DNA of 64,000 bases from CALINF01 sp039990395 (lineage in GTDB: Bacteria > Pseudomonadota > Gammaproteobacteria > Pseudomonadales > Halieaceae): positions 744,001 through 808,000 of the forward strand of contig JBDXFZ010000146.1 of the NCBI GenBank assembly GCA_039990395.1. The letters are read 5' to 3'. The first letter of the stretch is position 1. Each line of letters starts with the position of its first letter. A program made the position numbers and the translations under genes. Shown here in pieces: positions 1-7,577 of the stretch. The notes beneath the pieces were generated by a model. That model worked only from the letters and a program-made list of their open reading frames with translations. It was not told where the DNA came from and made no database searches.

Positions 1-2833
1 TGCCGAATGTAAGTCCATAGCCGGTTTCGTTGATCTGGTCTATTACGTCATTGAGTGCGTCGGCGCGGTAGCGAACAACGTGCACGACGGGTCCGAAGAC
101 CTCACGCTCCAGCAATGATAGATTGCTGATCTCGTAAAGCCTCGGTGCAAAAAATGTAGTTCCCTGCTCAGAAGGAGCATCACACTGGTAGAGCAGACGC
201 CCGCTGTTACTCATGAAATGCGCATGAGCTTGCAGTCTTGATAGCGCCTGCGCATCGATGACTGGCCCGATGTCAGTACTCAGCAGAGCGGGATCCCCAA
301 TGGTGAGTTCCTTCATTGCGCCGATGATCATATCGATGACTTTGTCGGCAATATCTTCCTGTAGAAACAGTACCCGCAATGCGCTGCACCGTTGTCCTGC
401 ACTCTGAAATCCCGACATGATCACATCGTCGACTACCTGTTCAGGCAGCGCGGTTGAGTCCACCAGCATACAGTTTTGGCCGCCGGTCTCTGCGATCAAT
501 GGGATGGGAGCGTCAGCGCGCTCGGCCAATGTTTTGGCAATCACTGCTCCGGTTTCGGTAGAGCCTGTGAACATCACGGCCTTGATGCGCGCGTCTGGTA
601 CAAGGTACTGACCCACGTCGGGGCCTCTGGCGATTACGGCCACTACGGCATCGTCGGGGAAACCACAGCTCCGGATAATATCGAGCGTGCGTAGCGCGAT
701 TAAGCTGGTCTGTTCTGCAGGTTTGGCAATCACGGTGTTGCCAACTGCTAGCGCAGCGGCGATCTGCCCTAGGAATATCGCAAGCGGGAAGTTCCACGGG
801 CTAATACAAAGAATAAGACCGCGCGCTCGCAATCCTTGCCCAGTGAAGTTTTGCTCGACCGCCTGCTGTGCGTAGTAGCGGCAAAAGTCTACCGCTTCGC
901 GGATTTCTGCGACACTGTCTGGAATCGTCTTGCCTGCCTCCTTACAGCACAATGTAATGAGCTCGTCTCGATGAGTCTCTAACGCATCGGCCAGCGCAAA
1001 GAGCAATCGTGCGCGTTCTTTAACATCTGTTGCCTGCCATGCATCGAAAGCGCCGCTCGTACGCTCCAATGCGGTTGTCATAGAGCTTGCATCGTCCAGG
1101 TTCACAGTACCCACCAACTCGGCATGATCTGCGGGGTTGCGAATGTCCAGCTGTGCGTCGCTGGTTGCAAAGTTAAGCGGTAGGGACGCAAGAGTGGTTT
1201 GCATCGCAGAGCGAGCCTGTTCAAGTGCTATGCAATCAGTAAGATCAAAGCCAGCGGCATTGGGTCTTTCGCTTCCGTACAGTTCAGCTGGGCTGGCAAT
1301 TTGTGGATTTGAGGCGTTGGTCCAGCTGCGCGCCAATTCGACAGGATCTTCCAGCAATGACTCTACGGGTATGTTTTCGTCGACGATATTGTTAACAAAG
1401 GAGCTATTGGCGCCATTTTCCAACAGACGTCGAACCAGATACGCCAGTAAATCTGCGTGAATTCCCACAGGCGCGTAGATACGACAGGGAACAGATTCAC
1501 CCTGTACAACCTGGTCATACAGCGCATCACCCATACCGTGGAGGCGCTGAAATTCGTAGCCGGTTCGAGACTCGTCCATCTCGAGTACGGTTGCCACGGT
1601 ATAAGCGTTATGCGTGGCGAACTGCGGATAGAGTGTGTCGCGATATTCCAACAGCTTGCGTGCGCAGGCTTGATAGGACACATCGGTAGCTGCCTTGCGC
1701 GTAAATACGGGGAAGTCTTCAAACCCTTCCACTTGAGAGAGTTTAATTTCAGTATCCCAGTAGGCGCCCTTAACGAGACGAACCATCATGCGTCGACCCA
1801 CTCGCTGGGTTAGCTCGCGCACCCACTCAATCACCCAGATGCTACGCTTTTGGTAAGCCTGAATGGCGATACCAAATCCATCCCAATCAGCCAACGCCGG
1901 GCTCGAGAACACTTTCTCGATGATATCCAATGACATCTCCAAACGGTCCGCTTCCTCGGCGTCCACTGTAAAACCAATATTATGACGTTTGGCAGCCTCA
2001 GCGAGGTTCTGCAGACGCGGAACCAGTTCGGTGACAACACGCTGATGGTGGGAGAATTCATAGCGTGGGTGAATGGCTGACAATTTGACGGAGATACCCG
2101 GGCTATCGTAGGGGCCGCGACCAGCAGCAGCCTGACCGATAACTTCAATCGCATTCATATAGCTATCGTAGTAGCGATCGGCATCAGCCATTGTGCGTGC
2201 GCCTTCACCGAGCATATCGTAGGAGTAGCGATAACCCCGGGCTTCTTCCTCTCGCGCTCGCTGGACGGCGCTGTTAATGGAAGTGCCCATGACAAATTGC
2301 GTGCCCATAATCTGCATTGCATAGCGTACTGATGCGCGAATCACGGGCTCGCCAACGCGGCCCATTGTTTTCTTCAGCAGGCCAAACTGCTCTTCACTGT
2401 GTTCGTCGTTGTAAGTGACAACCTTGCCGGTCAGCAATAAGCCCCACGCAGACGCGTTAACGAAAAGGGAGTCGCTATTGCCTAGATGCGCACTCCAATT
2501 GCCGCTGGCGAGTTTGTCACGGATAAGGCGATCCATAGTCAGACTGTCTGGAATACGCAGAAGCGCTTCTGCGAGGCACATGAGTACGACGCCTTCTTCT
2601 GTCGATAATGCGAACTCGTTGAGTAACGCATCAACGCCGCCTTTGCCTACCTGCCGGCGACGGATCTCAACCACAAGCTGTCGAGCCCTTTCCCAGGCAC
2701 GACTTCTCGCAGCGCTGCTAATGTCGGCAATGGGTAGCAAGTGCTCGAGCACACATTCTTCACGCTCGCGATAAAAGCGGCGCAGTGATTGCATCGTTGC
2801 GCTAGTGGTTGCAAGGTTTTCCTCTAAAAGCAT
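1..2833 (-). CDS. putA: Bifunctional proline dehydrogenase / P5C dehydrogenase PutA (C-terminus outside window)
   Basis: Oxidises proline to glutamate in two steps: an FAD proline dehydrogenase domain makes P5C and an NAD aldehyde dehydrogenase domain oxidises it. About 944 codons are visible. The protein begins directly with the PRODH arm (MLLEENLATTSATMQSL), so the N-terminal ribbon-helix-helix repressor domain of the E. coli-type PutA is absent. PRODH motifs GISVKLSAIHPRYE (around residue 250) and VRLVKGAYWDTEIK (around 348) are intact. In the ALDH half the general base lies in LIAETGGQN (around 780) and the nucleophile in SAGQRCSALR (around 814). The ATG at 2833 has no clear Shine-Dalgarno sequence; an internal ATG about 14 codons later is a weaker alternative. 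The gene reads leftward and leaves the window before its stop. It diverges from the DUF1302 gene. Identity is secure; local regulation cannot be self-repression. Confidence 0.96.
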   Translation of the reverse strand, partial: MLLEENLATTSATMQSLRRFYREREECVLEHLLPIADISSAARSRAWERARQLVVEIRRRQVGKGGVDALLNEFALSTEEGVVLMCLAEALLRIPDSLTMDRLIRDKLASGNWSAHLGNSDSLFVNASAWGLLLTGKVVTYNDEHSEEQFGLLKKTMGRVGEPVIRASVRYAMQIMGTQFVMGTSINSAVQRAREEEARGYRYSYDMLGEGARTMADADRYYDSYMNAIEVIGQAAAGRGPYDSPGISVKLSAIHPRYEFSHHQRVVTELVPRLQNLAEAAKRHNIGFTVDAEEADRLEMSLDIIEKVFSSPALADWDGFGIAIQAYQKRSIWVIEWVRELTQRVGRRMMVRLVKGAYWDTEIKLSQVEGFEDFPVFTRKAATDVSYQACARKLLEYRDTLYPQFATHNAYTVATVLEMDESRTGYEFQRLHGMGDALYDQVVQGESVPCRIYAPVGIHADLLAYLVRRLLENGANSSFVNNIVDENIPVESLLEDPVELARSWTNASNPQIASPAELYGSERPNAAGFDLTDCIALEQARSAMQTTLASLPLNFATSDAQLDIRNPADHAELVGTVNLDDASSMTTALERTSGAFDAWQATDVKERARLLFALADALETHRDELITLCCKEAGKTIPDSVAEIREAVDFCRYYAQQAVEQNFTGQGLRARGLILCISPWNFPLAIFLGQIAAALAVGNTVIAKPAEQTSLIALRTLDIIRSCGFPDDAVVAVIARGPDVGQYLVPDARIKAVMFTGSTETGAVIAKTLAERADAPIPLIAETGGQNCMLVDSTALPEQVVDDVIMSGFQSAGQRCSALRVLFLQEDIADKVIDMIIGAMKELTIGDPALLSTDIGPVIDAQALSRLQAHAHFMSNSGRLLYQCDAPSEQGTTFFAPRLYEISNLSLLEREVFGPVVHVVRYRADALNDVIDQINETGYGLTFG

Positions 2834-2889
2834 GGTGAGGTCTCAACTAGGTCTAAAGTAGGGCGATTGTGGTCTTTTAAGTGTCAGCG

Positions 2890-2930
2890 CAGTACGCTTT
2901 TAAAGCTGCCAAGTACTGAAGCAGGCAGCT
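2890..2930. repeat. Nested inverted repeats in the putA / DUF1302 divergent region
   Basis: CAGTAC at 2890 pairs with GTACTG ending at 2918, and between them lies the perfect palindrome GCTTTTAAAGC (2896-2906). AGCTGCC (2904-2910) also pairs with GGCAGCT (2924-2930). Such a stack of overlapping dyads between divergent genes is typical of an operator region, but no known regulator consensus is recognised. The 10-mer ATTGTGGTCT also occurs twice, at 2866 and 2994, flanking this block. Confidence 0.4.
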
Positions 2931-3144
2931 GGTTGCGCAGTATACGAATTTTCATCTGGTTTTAAACGATCAAGGCATGCGGAATGTGCGCCAATTGTGG
3001 TCTACTATTGGGTGATGGTTCATTGGCACTTGTCGTGGACACCCGACGAAATATTGATTGAGGACAATTCCTTACTCAGATAAATCATCCACACTCCGCT
3101 TATCAATACTAAAACTAGTCAGGCCAGAGCCTGGGAGAGCGCCC

Positions 3145-4998
3145 GTGAAGACCCAATTTGGACCAACAACAACACTAAAACCAATGGCCGCCGCTGTAGT
3201 GGCTGCACTGCTTGCTGCGCCTACCAGCGCTGCAACTTTCGATCTGGGGCCTTTTGAAGGCAACTTTTCATCAACGTTGTCTGTGGGCGCCAGCTGGCGT
3301 ACCGAGGACCCCTCCAACAGGGTTGTTTCGCCCGGTAATACGCAGGGGAAAGGCCGCGCCTCGTCTAGTACTGCCGATGATGGCAATCTGAACTACGAAA
3401 GCGGCGACATGTTTTCAATGCTGTTCAAGGGTGTGCACGATCTGGAGCTTAATGCGGGTAGCTGGGGCATGTTTACTCGCGTTAAGTACTGGTACGACTA
3501 TGAGCTGGATCAGAACAATGTACCTCATGGTCATGCGGCCAATGGCTATAGCCGGAATGATGAACTCGACATGTCGGACTTTGAGGATCTTGCTCAGGAG
3601 AAGGGCTTTGAGTTTCTAGACTACTATGCCTTTGCTGGATTCGATCTTGGCGAGCGGCCGCTGGAGGTTCGCGGCGGCAATATGGTGCTTAGCTGGGGTG
3701 AGAGTACTTTTATTCAAAATGGCATTAATGTGATCAGCCCCTTTGATGTCACTGCGCTACGTCAGCCCGGTTCAGAGATCAAAGAGGCTTTGCTGCCCAC
3801 CGGAATGGTCTACGCTAACCTTGGATTGACCTATGATTTGAGTATTGAGGCGTTCTACCAATACGAGTGGCAGCGCACTATCCTCGACGAGTGTGGCACC
3901 TACTGGAGCTCAGCGGATCCCTACGGTGGTGGTTGTGACTACCTGACGCTAACCAATGCAGCCCCGGACGCGGTTCAGCAACCATTAGGGTTGACCATGC
4001 CCAGACTTAGCGATGAAGAGGCATCTGATAGCGGGCAGTGGGGTGTGGCGGCGCGTTACTTTGTGGAGTCGCTGAACTCGACGGAGTTTGGCTTGTACTA
4101 CCTGAACTATCACAGTCGAACCCCTATTCTGAGCGTACAGAACGCGACCAATAATTTCGGCGCACCAATCAATCAGGGCGCAGATCCCGCTTTCTTCTTT
4201 GAGTTCCCCGAGGATATCGAGCTGTATGGCGTGACATTTTCCACCAATGTCGGTGACTGGGCAGTGTCGGGTGAGTTGAGCTATCGACCAGATTTCCCGC
4301 TGCAGATTAATACGACAGAGATACTGCAATCCGTTGCGTTGGGCGCGGTGGCCGACTGGTCACGCATGCTTCCGCGCGCTCTGGCCGCAGGTCCCGGCGG
4401 GACAGTTCACGGCTATGACGACGTAGAGTACACTCAGTACCAGATGACGTTCATCAAGTTTTTCGAACAAGTGTTGGGTGCGGACCGACTTTCTTTCGCC
4501 GCGGAGGCTGGTGGTGTTTGGCTCGATGGTATGGACTCTGACCAGAACTATGGTCGCTCGCCCGCATACGGTATAGGTTCGTTTGAACCTTTCCAGAGCG
4601 AATTTCCGCTTTGGCCCGGTGCGCCGGTTGCCTGCGATTCTCACCCGGTGGCTGAAGGTGCAGTGGGCGTGGTTCCCAATACCAACAGCAGCTACTGTAA
4701 CAGAGATGGCTTTACCGATGATTTCTCGTGGGGATACCGCACAAGAGTCAGCTTGGATTACTCGGATGCATTTGCCGGGATCAACCTGACACCAAGCCTG
4801 GCATTCTCACATGATGTAAAGGGCTACTCGCCTGCACCAAACTTCATCGAGGATCGTATGGCTCTGAGTGCGGGTCTGCGTGCGGACTATCTGAATACCT
4901 ACCGTGCTGACCTGTCTTATACTAGCTTTTTCAATGCAGATTATAATGAGCAGCAAGACCGCGACTTCGTTTCGCTGAGTTTTTCTGTCGCCTTTTGA
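3145..4998 (+). CDS. DUF1302 family outer-membrane protein
   Basis: A 617-residue protein of the DUF1302 family, of unknown substrate. The GTG at 3145 is chosen because GGGAGAG lies six bases upstream and the resulting N-terminus is a clean signal peptide (MAAAVVAALLAAPTSA just before the mature FDLGPFEGNF); a TTG at 3058 would give an unnatural extension. After cleavage the sequence is rich in alternating aromatic and polar residues, has no further hydrophobic helices, and ends in FVSLSFSVAF. The terminal phenylalanine is the classical outer-membrane barrel signature. Known of the family: DUF1302 genes are usually followed by DUF1329, as here (20-base gap). Inference: it is the outer-membrane channel or acceptor of a four-gene envelope module with the next three genes. 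The family call is firm, the function open. Confidence 0.88.
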   Translation: MKTQFGPTTTLKPMAAAVVAALLAAPTSAATFDLGPFEGNFSSTLSVGASWRTEDPSNRVVSPGNTQGKGRASSSTADDGNLNYESGDMFSMLFKGVHDLELNAGSWGMFTRVKYWYDYELDQNNVPHGHAANGYSRNDELDMSDFEDLAQEKGFEFLDYYAFAGFDLGERPLEVRGGNMVLSWGESTFIQNGINVISPFDVTALRQPGSEIKEALLPTGMVYANLGLTYDLSIEAFYQYEWQRTILDECGTYWSSADPYGGGCDYLTLTNAAPDAVQQPLGLTMPRLSDEEASDSGQWGVAARYFVESLNSTEFGLYYLNYHSRTPILSVQNATNNFGAPINQGADPAFFFEFPEDIELYGVTFSTNVGDWAVSGELSYRPDFPLQINTTEILQSVALGAVADWSRMLPRALAAGPGGTVHGYDDVEYTQYQMTFIKFFEQVLGADRLSFAAEAGGVWLDGMDSDQNYGRSPAYGIGSFEPFQSEFPLWPGAPVACDSHPVAEGAVGVVPNTNSSYCNRDGFTDDFSWGYRTRVSLDYSDAFAGINLTPSLAFSHDVKGYSPAPNFIEDRMALSAGLRADYLNTYRADLSYTSFFNADYNEQQDRDFVSLSFSVAF

Positions 4999-5018
4999 GT
5001 GCTCTGGAGATATTACTT

Positions 5019-6386
5019 ATGAAATTTGAGAAAACGTTATTGGCTTTGTCCCTCGCTACAACCCTGGTATTCGGTCACTCGGCGGTTGCCAAGGTCACTC
5101 CGGAGCAGGCCGCTCAGTTAGGAGGCGACGAGCTAACACCGATGGGTGCAGAGCGCGCCTCAAATGCCGACGGTACCATTCCTGAGTGGACCGGCGGTAT
5201 TTCGGAGTTTCCCGCGGGCTATACTGTTGGAGATCGATTGGTTGACCCTTTTGCGGGCGATGAACCGCTGTTTGTAATCACTGCAGACAACCTTGCAGAG
5301 CATCAAGATAAGCTATCGCCGTCGCAGATTGCTATGTTCAAGCGCTATCCCAAGACGTACAAAATGCCGGTATACCCTTCGCGCCGCAGTGCCCGATTGC
5401 CCGATAGCGAATACACAAGAATTAAGGAGGGTGCGCCAGGAACCGACTTGGTGGACGGCGGCAACGGTATCGTCAATTTTGATGCAAGCGTGCCTTTCCC
5501 TATTCCCGGTAATGGCGTAGAAGTGATCTGGAATCACATCACGCGCTACCGTACTGCGCTGGGATTCAAGCGTCGCTATATTCAAGCGCCTGTGCAGACC
5601 AACGGCAACTTTGCACCCGTTTTGTTTGAGGAAGAGGCGTTGTTCGCCAACCGTTTTCCCGACAACCCCGATCCTAATCGACTGTTCGTGTTCTTACAGC
5701 GAATTCTTGCGCCTGCAAGACTAGAGGGAGATGTCCTGCTGGTACATGAGAATATAGATCAGATAAAAGAGCCTCGGTCGGCCTGGGTGTACAACGCGGG
5801 TCAGCGCCGAGTGCGTCGCGCCCCCAATATCGCCTATGACGGTCCCGGAACAGCGTCTGATGGTCTGCGCACGGCAGATGATCTCGATTTGTATAACGGT
5901 GCACCGGATCGCTATGACTGGGAGTTGGTAGGCAAGCAGGAAATGTACATACCGTACAATACATACGACCTTCGCCGTGGAGATTTGAAATACTCCGACA
6001 TTATGAAGGCAGGTCATATGAATCCAGACTATCTGCGCTATGAGCTGCATCGTGTGTGGGTTGTCGACGCCAAGCTCAAGGAAGGCGCTCGCCACATTTA
6101 TGCGCGCCGCACGTTCTATGTAGATGAAGACACTTGGCAAATTGCGGTAGTGGATCACTACGATGGACGAGGCGATCTTTGGAAGATGAAAGAGGGCCAT
6201 ATGGTTCAGCACTACCAAGTGAACGTCCCATGGATATCAGCGGAATCTCTGCACGACCTCATCTCTGGTCGCTACGTAGTGATTGGGTTGGATAATGAGG
6301 AAAAAGGCTATCAGTACGATTTCGGGTACAAGGGCCGATTTGAAGATTTTACTCCTGCCGCGTTGCGTAGAGCCGGTCGGCGCTGA
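5019..6386 (+). CDS. DUF1329 family periplasmic/outer-membrane protein (LolB-like)
   Basis: A 455-residue exported protein of family DUF1329. The ATG at 5019 is preferred: CTGGAGA lies eight bases upstream and the protein then starts with a standard signal peptide (MKFEKTLLALSLATTLVFG, cleavage near AVA). There is no lipobox cysteine. The N-terminal part carries the family hallmark GGDELTPMGAERASNADGTI followed by PEWTGG; the rest has many Tyr, Arg and Asp residues and a repeated VWVVDA / ARRTFYVDEDTWQI segment. Family knowledge: DUF1329 proteins resemble LolA/LolB in fold and are nearly always beside DUF1302. It is the second gene of the 3145-9922 cluster, with small gaps on both sides. A role in carrying a lipid or other hydrophobic ligand across the periplasm is inference. 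Confidence 0.88.
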   Translation: MKFEKTLLALSLATTLVFGHSAVAKVTPEQAAQLGGDELTPMGAERASNADGTIPEWTGGISEFPAGYTVGDRLVDPFAGDEPLFVITADNLAEHQDKLSPSQIAMFKRYPKTYKMPVYPSRRSARLPDSEYTRIKEGAPGTDLVDGGNGIVNFDASVPFPIPGNGVEVIWNHITRYRTALGFKRRYIQAPVQTNGNFAPVLFEEEALFANRFPDNPDPNRLFVFLQRILAPARLEGDVLLVHENIDQIKEPRSAWVYNAGQRRVRRAPNIAYDGPGTASDGLRTADDLDLYNGAPDRYDWELVGKQEMYIPYNTYDLRRGDLKYSDIMKAGHMNPDYLRYELHRVWVVDAKLKEGARHIYARRTFYVDEDTWQIAVVDHYDGRGDLWKMKEGHMVQHYQVNVPWISAESLHDLISGRYVVIGLDNEEKGYQYDFGYKGRFEDFTPAALRRAGRR

Positions 6387-6398
6387 TCGGTGCTAACA

Positions 6399-7577
6399 AT
6401 GCGTTCTGGCGCAGGGTCATTGACCGCTGCGTCATTATCTCTGGCTTTTCTGCTTAGCGCCGCCTCTGCGACGTTTGCAGTTGACGCCCCCGTTGCTACG
6501 GCCTCGGACGATCTTGTGTTTCGATCGCCTGGGGCGTTTGCCTCTCCACAGGATATGCAACTTAACGATGTGGCGCGAGCCGATGTGCGGCTGGTGGCGG
6601 TAGGGGAGCGAGGTGTCATCGTGCTCAGTGATGACAATGGCTCGAGTTGGTCGCAGGCACAGGTACCTGTAAGCGCAACCCTAACGGCGGTAACGTTCGT
6701 AGATGACAGGCTAGGCTGGGCGGTTGGGCATGCTGGTGTCATCCTTCATTCGGAGGATGCGGGTTCGACCTGGCAATTGCAGTTTGATGGCAATCGCGCT
6801 AACGCTGCCTACCTTGAGTATGCGCAGGCCAAGCAACAACAGTTGGAAGTCGATGTCGCTGCTTTGGAGGCGCAAGGCAGGCCAGAGGATGCAGAGCTCT
6901 TGGATGATATGGCCTACGCGCTGGAAGATGCGGTCTTTGCTTCCGAGGATGCACAAGATGCGTTGGCGACCGGTCCCGTTGATCCGTTTCTGGATGTGCT
7001 ATTTGTAAACGAATCTGTGGGTTACGCCGTCGGTGCTTACGGCATGTTGTACTCCACAGATGATGGTGGTGCCCAGTGGCAGTTAGCGATAGATGGCATC
7101 GACAATGTTGATCGCTTCCACTATTACAGCATCGCTGCCAGCAATGCGACTACGCTTTTTCTCAGTGGCGAAGCGGGTTTGCTCTACGTATCCAACGACA
7201 GTGGCACAACCTGGCAGCGCATACCTGATTTGTACGAGGGTAGTCTTTTTGGCGTTGTTGTTGCCGCAGATGACGTGATGACATTCGGATTGCGCGGAAA
7301 TAACTTTGTGACCAGCGATGTAGGCGCATCCTGGCAGAGGCGGGAGACCAATCAGAGTTACAGCTTGTACGGAGGCAGCCTGCTCGGTGATGGCAGGACT
7401 GCTCTGGTAGGGGCAGGAGGGTCGGTTCTTTTGCTTGATGAGTCTGGCCAGATAGAAAAATATAGCCATCCATCACGCAGTACCTTTTCCTCAGTCGTGC
7501 AAGCGAGTGACGGTAGCGTAGTGCTGGTAGGAATGGATGGCGTTGGACGATTGGATGAAGCGGAGCAACTGCAATGA
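6399..7577 (+). CDS. YCF48/BNR-type beta-propeller protein, exported
   Basis: A 392-residue protein with a signal peptide (LTAASLSLAFLLSAASATFA) and repeated propeller motifs of the YCF48 / BNR kind: LSDDNGSSWSQ, HSEDAGSTWQL, STDDGGAQWQL, VSNDSGTTWQR and SDVGASWQR. The Asp-box pattern S-x-D-x-G-x-x-W recurs through the chain. Between the second and third repeats there is a helical acidic insertion (about residues 130-190, rich in Glu, Ala and Asp). The ATG at 6399 is used; a GTG at 6390 is in frame and would add three residues. Only a few bases separate it from the DUF1329 gene, and its stop overlaps the pump gene by four bases (ATGA), so translation is probably coupled. YCF48 proteins in photosynthetic organisms assist photosystem II assembly; here the role is more likely a periplasmic partner of the pump, which is inference. 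Confidence 0.85.
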   Translation: MRSGAGSLTAASLSLAFLLSAASATFAVDAPVATASDDLVFRSPGAFASPQDMQLNDVARADVRLVAVGERGVIVLSDDNGSSWSQAQVPVSATLTAVTFVDDRLGWAVGHAGVILHSEDAGSTWQLQFDGNRANAAYLEYAQAKQQQLEVDVAALEAQGRPEDAELLDDMAYALEDAVFASEDAQDALATGPVDPFLDVLFVNESVGYAVGAYGMLYSTDDGGAQWQLAIDGIDNVDRFHYYSIAASNATTLFLSGEAGLLYVSNDSGTTWQRIPDLYEGSLFGVVVAADDVMTFGLRGNNFVTSDVGASWQRRETNQSYSLYGGSLLGDGRTALVGAGGSVLLLDESGQIEKYSHPSRSTFSSVVQASDGSVVLVGMDGVGRLDEAEQLQ

